DNA of 64,000 nt from Myxococcota bacterium (GTDB lineage: Bacteria; Myxococcota_A; UBA796; UBA9615; JAKLKC01): positions 62,001-126,000 of the forward strand of contig JAKLKC010000010.1 of the NCBI GenBank assembly GCA_023150875.1, in the 5' to 3' direction. Below are positions 26,683 through 34,199 of the stretch, in pieces. The stretch's first letter is position 1. The number at the start of each line of letters is the position of its first letter. Under the pieces are notes generated by a model that ran no database searches, was not told the origin of the DNA, and saw nothing but the letters and a program-made list of their open reading frames with translations. Made by a program: the position numbers and the translations under genes.

Positions 26683-28437
26683 ATGGCCCCACGCAAGCGC
26701 CCCGCCTCCCCCGCCTCGCCCGCCTCCGAGGACCCGGGCTCCTCCCTGCCCGCCTGGGCCGGCGAGCTGCGCGCCCGTTACGTCTCGGGGGAGGCGTGCC
26801 TGTTCGTGCTGCACGGCAACGTCCGGGACCTCCAGCCCCACGGGAGCGACTTCGTGTCCCTGGAGGGGTTCCTGGGGCGCCTGCTGGGCCGCTCGAAGGA
26901 GGTGGTCGTCCACTACGACTACTCCCGGGGAGCCCGCTTCCCCGACACCCGGATGCGGCAGGCGTTCGGTCTGGCGGTGAACGCCCGGCGCCTGCTGAAG
27001 GGGCTGCCGGAGATCGACCCCGAGATCCTCCCCCGGGAGCCCCACCGCCTCCTGCCCCTCCTGGAGGAGTTCCTGACCGACCGCTCCCAGCGGGGCGCCC
27101 TGGTAGTGGACTACGCCGAGGCCCTGTGCCCCGACGGGGACCTGTCGTTCGCGGGGTCGGAGGACCGGTCGTCGCTGGTCACCCTCCAGAGGTGGGCCGC
27201 CGATCCCGGGATCCAGGAGTCGGACAACCTCGTGATCCTCGTCACCGAGAACCTCGCCGACCTCAACCGGAAGGTCCGAGGCTCGGCCCGGGTGGTCCCC
27301 ATCGAGGTGCCCCTGCCCGACGAGGGCGAGAGGCTGGCCTTCGTCCGGCACCTCACGCGCCGGGGGAGGGCCGGCGCCTTCCCGAGTCCTGGGATCGGCG
27401 CGGAGCGGCTCGCCCAGGCCACGTCGGGCCTCTCGCGCCTGCAGATCGACGGGATCTTCCGCGCCGCCCAGGCCGGCGGAGGGAAGGTGGACTTCCCGGC
27501 GATCTCCGAGGCGAAGCGGGAGATCATCGAGAGGGAGTGCTACGGCCTCGTCGAGTTCGTGCGCTCGGGGCACGACTTCTCGAAGGTGGGCGGCATGGAG
27601 GCCCACAAGCAGATCCTGATGCGGGTGGTGGGGGCGATGCGGGAGGGGCGCAAGGAGAGGGTGCCCATGGGCATCCTCGTGGTCGGCCCCATGGGCACCG
27701 GCAAGTCCTTCCTCGCCGAGGCCTTCGCCAACGAGTGCGGCATGACCGCCCTCAAGCTGAAGAACTTCCGGGACAAGTGGGTGGGGTCCACCGAGGGGAA
27801 CCTGGAGAAGATCCTCTCGATCATCCGGGCCATGGGGTACGTGCTGGTGATGATCGACGAGGGGGACCGGAGCATCGGGGGAGGCGCCTCGGGGGAGACC
27901 GACGGCGGGACCAGCAGCCGGGTGATCGCCCGCCTGAAGGAGTTCATGGCGGACACCAGCCACCGGGGGTCCATCGTGTTCGTGATGCTGACCAACCGGC
28001 CGGACAAGCTGGACGCGGACATGAAGAGGCCGGGCCGCTTCGACCTGAAGCTGCCGGTGTTCTTCCCCGAGACCAGCGCCGAGCGCAAGGCGATCCTGGC
28101 GGCCCTGATCCGGAAGAACCGGATCCGCCACTCCTTCGGCGACCTCTCGGGGCCGGCCGAGCGCCTGGGGGGCATGAGCGGCGCCGAGATCGAGGCGATG
28201 CTCTTGCGGTCCGCCGACTTCGCCGAGGAGCAGGGCCGCCCCGAGATCACCGGTGCGGACCTGGAGGCCGCCCTGGCGGACTACATCCCGAGCCGCGACA
28301 CCCACACCATCGAGTACATGGAGCTGCTGGCGGTCTTCGAGTGCAGCAGCCGAAGGCTCCTCCCCGAGCGCTACCGCGACGCCAATACCGCCGCCCTCAA
28401 CGCCCGCCTCCGTGAGATGCGACTCCACCTCGTCTGA
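26683..28437 (+). CDS. AAA ATPase with degenerate N-terminal AAA module (Ycf46-like)
   Basis: The 584-residue protein starts at the ATG giving MAPRKRPASPASPAS, a short disordered leader. Residues about 30-270 form an AAA-like module without a Walker A loop: ACLFVLHGNVRDLQ, then GALVVDYAEALC at the Walker B position and NLVILVTENLADLN at sensor 1. The second module is complete: Walker A GPMGTGKSF (about 335-343), Walker B VLVMIDEGD (about 387-395), sensor 1 VMLTNRPD and an arginine-finger segment RPGRFD. The arrangement equals that of Ycf46-like AAA proteins. There is no signal or membrane segment. It is 192 bases before rsmE and shares its architecture with the AAA gene at 31401. Substrate unknown. 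Confidence 0.82.
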   Translation: MAPRKRPASPASPASEDPGSSLPAWAGELRARYVSGEACLFVLHGNVRDLQPHGSDFVSLEGFLGRLLGRSKEVVVHYDYSRGARFPDTRMRQAFGLAVNARRLLKGLPEIDPEILPREPHRLLPLLEEFLTDRSQRGALVVDYAEALCPDGDLSFAGSEDRSSLVTLQRWAADPGIQESDNLVILVTENLADLNRKVRGSARVVPIEVPLPDEGERLAFVRHLTRRGRAGAFPSPGIGAERLAQATSGLSRLQIDGIFRAAQAGGGKVDFPAISEAKREIIERECYGLVEFVRSGHDFSKVGGMEAHKQILMRVVGAMREGRKERVPMGILVVGPMGTGKSFLAEAFANECGMTALKLKNFRDKWVGSTEGNLEKILSIIRAMGYVLVMIDEGDRSIGGGASGETDGGTSSRVIARLKEFMADTSHRGSIVFVMLTNRPDKLDADMKRPGRFDLKLPVFFPETSAERKAILAALIRKNRIRHSFGDLSGPAERLGGMSGAEIEAMLLRSADFAEEQGRPEITGADLEAALADYIPSRDTHTIEYMELLAVFECSSRRLLPERYRDANTAALNARLREMRLHLV

Positions 28438-28483
28438 AGCATGCCTTTCCGCTCGGGCCCCAAGTCTCTGTCGTGTGGACCCA

Positions 28484-28576
28484 TGCCCGAGCCCGTGCCC
28501 GAGCCCGGCGCTCCCGTCCCGAATGATCGGGCACGGGCCTTCGGCCCTTGCACGGGCTCGGGCTCGGGCTCGGGCA
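28484..28576. repeat. long imperfect inverted repeat with nested hairpin, intergenic
   Basis: The left arm (28484-28507) is made of alternating GAGCCCGTGCCC / GAGCCCG words. The right arm (28551-28576) is its near reverse complement, built from GGGCTC units. Between them GGGCC-TTC-GGCCC forms a perfect nested hairpin (28535-28547). Together they could fold into a long stem in RNA or a cruciform in DNA. The element fills most of the gap between the AAA gene and rsmE. The same word occurs at 40135-40164. Confidence 0.7.
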
Positions 28577-28629
28577 CGAATCGCGGGGAGATGGGTGGCA
28601 ACCGGATGGGCACGGTCTGAGGTTCCGCC

Positions 28630-29379
28630 GTGACGCGAAGGCTCCACGTCGACGCCACCCCCGAGGTCGGCGCCACCCTCCGCCTCGGCCCCGAGGCCCG
28701 GCGCCACGGTCGGGTCCTGAGGCTGGGCCGGGGGGAGCGCCTGGTGCTCTTCGACGGCCGGGGCGGTGAGTGGGAGGCCGAGCTGCTGGCGTGGGACCGG
28801 GACTCCCTCTCCGTGCGGGTCCTCTCCCGGGCCGAGCCGGGCCCCACCCGGGAGTCGCCCCTCCGCCTGGAGATCGCCCAGGGTCTCGCCCGGGGAGGGC
28901 GCTTCGAGGAGGCCCTCCAGGCCGGGACGGAGCTGGGGGTGGCCGCCTTCCACCCCGTCGCCTTCGAGAGGTCCGCGGTGGACCCCGGGGCCGGGTCCCT
29001 CCGCGCGTCCCGGTGGGAGGCGGTGACGCGGGAGGCCGCCCGCCAGTGCGGCCGCGCCGTCGCCCCGACGGTCTCGGTCCCCCGCCCCGCCCGCGACCTG
29101 CTCGCCCACCCCCCGGGGGCCGACCTGCGCCTCCTGCTCGTGCCCGGGGCCCCGCCCCTGGGGTCCGCCCTGCCCTCCGGCGGGACCCCTCCCCGCACGG
29201 CGCTCCTCGTCGTCGGGCCCGAGGGGGGGATCACCGCCGAAGAGCGGGACGCCGCCCGGCGGGGAGGCCTGGTGGAGGTCGGGCTCGGCCCCAGGGTGCT
29301 CCGGACCGAGCACGCGGGAGCGGCGGCGGCGGCGGTGCTCCAGTACCTCTTCGGGGACCTGGGGGGCGAGCCCCCGTGA
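28630..29379 (+). CDS. rsmE: 16S rRNA (uracil1498-N3)-methyltransferase RsmE
   Basis: A GTG start gives 249 residues. The N-terminal PUA-like part (EARRHGRVLRLGRGERLVLFDGRGGEWEAEL) is followed by a SPOUT domain with the trefoil-knot SAM site LLVVGPEGGITAEE and LGPRVLRTEHAGAAA, the RsmE signature. It methylates N3 of U1498 in 16S rRNA. Its stop overlaps the start of the beta-propeller gene by four bases (GTGA). That makes it translationally coupled to a gene with no obvious ribosomal role. Confidence 0.94.
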   Translation: MTRRLHVDATPEVGATLRLGPEARRHGRVLRLGRGERLVLFDGRGGEWEAELLAWDRDSLSVRVLSRAEPGPTRESPLRLEIAQGLARGGRFEEALQAGTELGVAAFHPVAFERSAVDPGAGSLRASRWEAVTREAARQCGRAVAPTVSVPRPARDLLAHPPGADLRLLLVPGAPPLGSALPSGGTPPRTALLVVGPEGGITAEERDAARRGGLVEVGLGPRVLRTEHAGAAAAAVLQYLFGDLGGEPP

Positions 29380-31391
29380 CCCTCCGTCCCTCCCGCCTGG
29401 CGGCCCGGGTGGCGTGGGAGTGGCGGGGTGGCGGCCCCGTCACCGCGTTCCACGCCGACTCGTGCGGGACCGCCCTGGCCGTGGGAGGCGCGGACGGCGG
29501 CCTGACCCTGCTGGACGGCGACGGCCGGCGGGTGGCGGCCGCCGCCCTGGGCGCCCCGATCCGCCGGGTCCGGGTCCAGGAGGGGGGCCGATCCGCCCTC
29601 GCCCTGCTGTCGGACGGGACCCTGGTCCGAGTGCGGCGAGACGGGAGCGTCGCGTGGCGCCAGTGGATCGGGGGGGACGTCACCGCCCTGGACGCCCTCC
29701 CGGGGGACGGGCGTGCCGTGGTGAACGGCGCCTACCACCGGATGGTCACCCTGGACTCCGGCGGGACGCGGCTCTTCGACCGCTCCGGCCCCCATCGGCT
29801 GCTGGACCTTCGCTGGGTCAGCGCGTCCGGAGCCTTCGTCGGCCTGGGGCCCCGGGGGCTGCTCACCCTCTTCGACGCCGCGGGGGAGCCCCGTTCGCGG
29901 GTGGACCTCGGGGTGGACGTCCACTCCCTAGGGGGGGCGCCCGACGGGCCCATCACCCTCGCCTCGGGGCAGAATGGCTTGATCCTGATAGGATGCGACC
30001 TGGAGGGAGCCCGGGTCCTGGAGGTCGTCGGGGAGCGGATCACCGCCGCGGATGCCGCCCCCGGAGGCTCCCTCCTGCTGGCCGCCACCGAGGCCCAGGG
30101 GCTCTACCTCCTGGGTCCCGCGGGGCAGGTCCTCTGGCGCGGGACCCGCCCGGCGCGGATCCGCCACGCCTCCCTCACCCCGGGCGCTCCCGGGGCCTTC
30201 GTGTTGGAGGCGCCGGGGACCCTGTCGCGCCTGTGCTTCGAGGACGAGGACCCCTGCCCCCTGGGCTGGGTGGACGTCGCCCCGCCCGGGGCTCCCCGCC
30301 CCTCGACGCCCCCGTCCCCCCTCCCGCGCCACGTCCCCCTCCGGACCCCCGCCGCCGCCGCCGACGTCGAGGTCCGGGCGACCGAGGACGGGGCCTGGGC
30401 CCTCGTGGGCGGCCGGGACCTGGAGCGCGTGGACGACCTGGGGCGCCCCCGGGAGAGGGTGCGGTTCCCCGGGGCGGTGGCGAGGTGGTGGGTCGCCGAG
30501 CGAGGCGCGCTGGCCGTGGCATCGAACAACCTGCGCGCATTCGTCTGCGGCCCCGGAGGCGGCGACGCGGCCTGCGTGCCCGAGGCGCTGCACCTCTGCG
30601 CCATCGCCCCCGACGGGAGCTTCGCCGTGGGGTCCTCCGGCGGCCGCTCCCTGGTGCGGATCGACCCCACCGGAGACCGGACCGCCCGGATCGCCCTGCC
30701 GTCGGCGGCCACGGCCCTCGCCATGGGGACGGGGGGCGACCTCGCGGTCCTCCTGGAAGGGGGCCGGATCCGCGCCCACGCTGCGGACGGGAGGCTCCAG
30801 TGGGACCGGGAGGCGCCGGGGGGAGGAGAGGAGGAGGCCAGGACCCGGGCCGCCCTGGGGCCTCTGGCGACCGACCCCCTGGTGGTCGGGACCCTGCGGA
30901 GGATGTGGCACCTCGCCCCGTGGGAGGACGGCTGGCTCGCCGCCCACGCGGGGGGCCGCCTCGAGCGGCTGGACCCCCGGGGCCGGACCGTCGCCGCCGC
31001 CACCCTGGACGCGCGGATCTCGGGGCTCGCGATCCACGGCGACCGCGCGGTGGCGCTCACCCCCTCCGGCGAGGGCCGGGTGCTGGACGCGGACCTCGCG
31101 CCCCTCGGCGTCCTGGGGCTCGCCGGGCCGGGGCGGAGGGCGGTGGCCGGCCCCTGGGGACCGGCGGTGCTGGCGTGGCACGAGGACCAGGTGAGCCTCG
31201 TCGCCGGAGGCGCGACGCGGTGGACCTGGCAGGCCCCGGCGCCCGTGCGGACGGCCGCCGCCTCCCCGGCGGGCGGCCTGGTGGCGGTCCTCCACGGCGC
31301 GACCCTCACCCTCCTCCGCCCGGGCGAAGTCCCGGGCGCGGACCCGCCGGAAGACCCCACCGCGTGGCTGGAGATCCCCGGCGCGGAGTAG
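29376..31391 (+). CDS. cytosolic multi-blade beta-propeller protein
   Basis: GTG at 29376 overlaps the rsmE stop. The 671-residue protein has no signal peptide or membrane segment. It is built from about 12-14 WD40/PQQ-like repeats of about 40 residues in two blocks separated by a Pro-rich linker at about 305-325. Examples are GGADGGLTLLDGDGRRV, ATEAQGLYLLGPAGQVLW and AHAGGRLERLDPRGRTV. The W-D dipeptide and PQQ ligands are missing, so this is likely a protein-binding scaffold and not an enzyme. It is 9 bases from the second Ycf46-like AAA gene. The association AAA-propeller-AAA suggests that it recruits or recognises substrates for the ATPases. Confidence 0.75.
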   Translation: MTLRPSRLAARVAWEWRGGGPVTAFHADSCGTALAVGGADGGLTLLDGDGRRVAAAALGAPIRRVRVQEGGRSALALLSDGTLVRVRRDGSVAWRQWIGGDVTALDALPGDGRAVVNGAYHRMVTLDSGGTRLFDRSGPHRLLDLRWVSASGAFVGLGPRGLLTLFDAAGEPRSRVDLGVDVHSLGGAPDGPITLASGQNGLILIGCDLEGARVLEVVGERITAADAAPGGSLLLAATEAQGLYLLGPAGQVLWRGTRPARIRHASLTPGAPGAFVLEAPGTLSRLCFEDEDPCPLGWVDVAPPGAPRPSTPPSPLPRHVPLRTPAAAADVEVRATEDGAWALVGGRDLERVDDLGRPRERVRFPGAVARWWVAERGALAVASNNLRAFVCGPGGGDAACVPEALHLCAIAPDGSFAVGSSGGRSLVRIDPTGDRTARIALPSAATALAMGTGGDLAVLLEGGRIRAHAADGRLQWDREAPGGGEEEARTRAALGPLATDPLVVGTLRRMWHLAPWEDGWLAAHAGGRLERLDPRGRTVAAATLDARISGLAIHGDRAVALTPSGEGRVLDADLAPLGVLGLAGPGRRAVAGPWGPAVLAWHEDQVSLVAGGATRWTWQAPAPVRTAAASPAGGLVAVLHGATLTLLRPGEVPGADPPEDPTAWLEIPGAE

Positions 31392-31400
31392 GATCGGCCC

Positions 31401-32933
31401 ATGAGCACGCCCTTCGACGACCTCCGCGCCGAGGTGGAGCTGCTGCTCCGGGCGCGGTACCCCATCCTCGCCCTGTCCACCTTCGAGGAGGAGAGGGCCC
31501 TGCGCCTGCTTCGGGAGGCCGCCGCGCCCCTGGGCCGCGAGGTCCTGGCCTGGAGCTGCACCGAGGGGTTCCGGGGGGATGGGGCCCGCCCCCCCGGGGA
31601 CGCCTCCACCCCCCGCCAGGCCCTGGAGTGGGTCGCGCGGAGCGACGGCCGGTCCGTCTTCGCGCTGCTGGACTTCCACCCCTTCTTCGGCGAGCCGGCC
31701 GTCGCGCGGCAGCTCCGGGACCTCGCCCGGGACCTGGTGCGGAGCTACAAGACGCTGGTGCTGGTCTCTCCGGTCCTGGACCTGCCCCGGGAGGTCGAGA
31801 AGGACGTCACCGTCCTGGACCTCCCCCTCCCCTCCCCCGAGGAGCTGGACGGGATCCTCACGCGGCTCCTCCAGAGCCTCCAGCGCACCGGCCGCGTGCG
31901 GGTGGACGCGGACCCCGCGCTCCGGGAGCGGGTGGTGCGGGCCACCTGCGGGCTCACCGCCGCGGAGGCCGAGAACGTCTACAAGAAGGCCATCGTCCAC
32001 AACTCCAACTTCGGCGAAGGAGACCTCCCCCTCATCGTCGCCGAGAAGAAGCAGCTCATCCGCCGCGGCGACCTGCTGGAGTACGTCGAGCTGGGCGACG
32101 ACCTGGGCGCTTTGGGGGGACTCGACGCCCTGAAGGGCTGGCTCCGCAGCCGGGCGGTGGCCTTCTCCGAGGACGCCCGGGCCTACGGGCTGCCCCAGCC
32201 CCGGGGCCTGCTGCTCCTGGGGGTGCAGGGCTGCGGCAAGTCCCTGACCGCCAAGGCCATCGCCGCCCAGTGGAACATGCCCTTGCTGCGCCTGGACGTG
32301 GGCGCCGTGTTCGGGTCCTACGTCGGACAGTCCGAGGGCAACCTGCGCCGCGCCGTCCGGATCGCCGAGTCCATGGCCCCGGCGGTGCTCTGGCTGGACG
32401 AGATCGAGAAGGGCTTCGCCGGGGCGGCGGGGGCAGCGTCCGCGGACTCGGGCACCACGGCGCGGGTCTTCGCCTCGTTCCTGACCTGGCTCCAGGAGAA
32501 GAGGCAGCCGGTCTTCGTGGTCGCCACCGCCAACGACGTGAGGGCCCTGCCCGCCGAACTGCTGCGGAAGGGCCGGTTCGACGAGATCTTCTTCGTGGAC
32601 CTCCCCGCCGAGGAGGAGAGGCGCGAGATCCTCGGGATCCACCTGCGAAGGCGTCGGCGGGACCCCGCGACCTTCGACCTGCCGCTGCTGGCCTCCCGCA
32701 GCGAGGGCTTCAGCGGGGCCGAGATCGAGCAGGCCGTCGTCGATGCCCTCTACCGGGCCTTCCCGGAAGGCCGCCGCGAACCCACCACCGCCGACGTCCT
32801 CGCCGCCCTCGCCGAGACCGTCCCCCTGTCCCGCACCATGGCCGAGCCCATCGCCGCCCTGCGGACCTGGGCCGCCCACCGCGCCCGGGACGCCTCGGGC
32901 CGTCGCCCGCCGTCCCCGGCGCCCGCCGGCTAG
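31401..32933 (+). CDS. Ycf46-like AAA ATPase
   Basis: The 510-residue protein begins [21 protein letters not shown]. Residues about 10-190 are an inactive AAA-like module typical of Ycf46 ([41 protein letters not shown]). The C-terminal AAA domain has Walker A GVQGCGKS (about 274-281), Walker [11 protein letters not shown] (about 330-339), sensor 1 [12 protein letters not shown], and an arginine finger in [15 protein letters not shown]. The linker [15 protein letters not shown], preceding the domain, is a family mark. Ycf46 proteins are cytosolic and have been tied to CO2/photosynthesis regulation in cyanobacteria; here the role is unknown. It differs from the AAA at 26683 in having a canonical DEIE motif. 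Confidence 0.87.
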   Translation: MSTPFDDLRAEVELLLRARYPILALSTFEEERALRLLREAAAPLGREVLAWSCTEGFRGDGARPPGDASTPRQALEWVARSDGRSVFALLDFHPFFGEPAVARQLRDLARDLVRSYKTLVLVSPVLDLPREVEKDVTVLDLPLPSPEELDGILTRLLQSLQRTGRVRVDADPALRERVVRATCGLTAAEAENVYKKAIVHNSNFGEGDLPLIVAEKKQLIRRGDLLEYVELGDDLGALGGLDALKGWLRSRAVAFSEDARAYGLPQPRGLLLLGVQGCGKSLTAKAIAAQWNMPLLRLDVGAVFGSYVGQSEGNLRRAVRIAESMAPAVLWLDEIEKGFAGAAGAASADSGTTARVFASFLTWLQEKRQPVFVVATANDVRALPAELLRKGRFDEIFFVDLPAEEERREILGIHLRRRRRDPATFDLPLLASRSEGFSGAEIEQAVVDALYRAFPEGRREPTTADVLAALAETVPLSRTMAEPIAALRTWAAHRARDASGRRPPSPAPAG

Positions 32934-32970
32934 AAGGGTGCCGGCAGCGCCTCGCGACCCGCGAGTGGCG

Positions 32971-32999
32971 TTGCGGGGGGCGGGTCGGGTCCCTATCAT
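32971..32999 (+). promoter_or_regulatory. promoter candidate for the flavin reductase gene
   Basis: TTGCGG (32971-32976) and TATCAT (32994-32999) are 17 bases apart, matching -35 and -10 elements. The ATG at 33025 lies 26 bases downstream of the -10, and a GGAGAAAGG ribosome site sits between them. This separates transcription of the reductase from the AAA gene. Confidence 0.5.
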
Positions 33000-33024
33000 C
33001 CGCCTTCCCTCCCCGGAGAAAGGC

Positions 33025-33789
33025 ATGGACCAGCCGGCACCCCCCGCCGTCGCCCCGCGGCCGAGGACCTTCAGGCCCAGGGAGTACCAGGGCCGCGTCG
33101 CCGCCAAGACCTGGCACGCGCCGGACCTGCTGGAGATCTCCCTGGCGGTGGAGGGGGAGGCGATGTTCGAGCACCACCCGGGGCAGTACGTCTCGGTGGT
33201 GCTGGAGGGGGAGCCCCGGCGCGAGCTGCGCCCCTACTCCCTCTGGAGCCACCCCGCCGACGGCACCGGCGTCGCCACCACGGTGGTGCGGGTGGTGCCG
33301 GGGGGGCGCGCCTCCACCTACCTGAGCCGGATCGAGGTGGGCGCCCCCATCCGCTTCGTCGCTCCCCTGGGGGCCTTCTTCCTGCGGGATCCCCTCCCGG
33401 GGCACCTGCTCCTGGTGGGGACCGGGACCGGGGTGGTGCCCCTGCGGGCGATGCTCCGGGAGCTCCAGGTCCGGGGGGGGGCGGGCCGGGCCGTCCACTT
33501 GTACTTCGGCGCCCGCCGCGAGGCGGATCTCTTCCACCTGGAAGAGTTCCGCTCCCTGGCGGGTCAGGTCCCCGGCACCCGCTTCGTGCCCACGCTGACC
33601 CGTCCCGAAGCGGGGTGGACCGGGGCCCGGGGCCGGGTCACCGAGCACCTGGCCAGCCTCCCCTTCCCCGCCACCGACGTGCAGGCCTACCTCTGCGGGA
33701 ACGGTTCCATGATCGACGACGCGACCGAGCTGCTCCTCGCCCGGGGGGTGGACCGCAGGGCGATCGTCCGAGAGAAGTACTTTGACTGA
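33025..33789 (+). CDS. ferredoxin/flavodoxin-NADP reductase-like FAD oxidoreductase
   Basis: The 254-residue protein starts at an ATG with GGAGAAAGG just upstream. A FAD-binding beta-barrel contains HHPGQYVSVVLEG and RPYSLWS (R-x-Y-S, FAD contact). The NADP(H)-binding domain contains LLVGTGTGVVPLRAML, FGARREADLFHLEEF, and the CGNGSMIDD motif near the C-terminus. The terminal YFD aromatic residue stacks on FAD in this family. It resembles bacterial ferredoxin-NADP reductases (Fpr) in the cytosol and probably supplies electrons to ferredoxin- or flavodoxin-dependent enzymes. No ferredoxin gene is adjacent. The stop overlaps the following lipoprotein gene by 8 bases. Confidence 0.87.
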   Translation: MDQPAPPAVAPRPRTFRPREYQGRVAAKTWHAPDLLEISLAVEGEAMFEHHPGQYVSVVLEGEPRRELRPYSLWSHPADGTGVATTVVRVVPGGRASTYLSRIEVGAPIRFVAPLGAFFLRDPLPGHLLLVGTGTGVVPLRAMLRELQVRGGAGRAVHLYFGARREADLFHLEEFRSLAGQVPGTRFVPTLTRPEAGWTGARGRVTEHLASLPFPATDVQAYLCGNGSMIDDATELLLARGVDRRAIVREKYFD

Positions 33790-34156
33790 CCGCCCCCTCC
33801 CCCGGCTCCGCGCCCTCGCCTCCCCCTCGGCCCTCGCCTTCGGGTTCCTGCTCCTGGGGCTCCCCCTGGCCGCCGGCTGCGCCCCCTGCGACGCCTGGTG
33901 CGACGACGTCGCCGCGGCCTATGATCGGTGCCTCGGGGAGTGGGGCCTGACCTGGGCGATGGTCGGCGCCCCCGACGGGCCCGACGCCTACGCGGACCAG
34001 TGCCGCGATCGCGAGGAGGAGGCCCGCGCCGGCCTGTCCGCCGAGGAACGCGCCACCCGGGAGGACCAGTGCGGCGCCTTCAGCTCCGCCTGGTCCGGGG
34101 CAGAGACCTGCGAGGAGGTCCTCCAGGTCTTCGAGGGCAACGGCGTCGTGTTCTGA
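33782..34156 (+). CDS. small Cys-rich lipoprotein
   Basis: A TTG start overlaps the upstream gene by 8 bases. The 124-residue product has a signal with lipobox LAAGC (Cys33). After it come six further cysteines (C-x2-C-x3-C near the start of the mature protein, then singles), which suggests disulfide bonds in the periplasm or outer membrane. No family was recognised. It is the first of a run of secreted proteins up to 41188. Confidence 0.7.
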   Translation: MTDRPLPRLRALASPSALAFGFLLLGLPLAAGCAPCDAWCDDVAAAYDRCLGEWGLTWAMVGAPDGPDAYADQCRDREEEARAGLSAEERATREDQCGAFSSAWSGAETCEEVLQVFEGNGVVF

Positions 34157-34199
34157 CGCGCCCCTCGGCGCCCCCCCGGCGCGGACTTGCTGCCGCGGC

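Noticed and set aside
29414-33325. Open frame of 1303 codons on the plus strand across the beta-propeller and second AAA gene
   Set aside because: It is out of frame with both real genes; its translation is Arg/Gly/Pro-rich with no motif.
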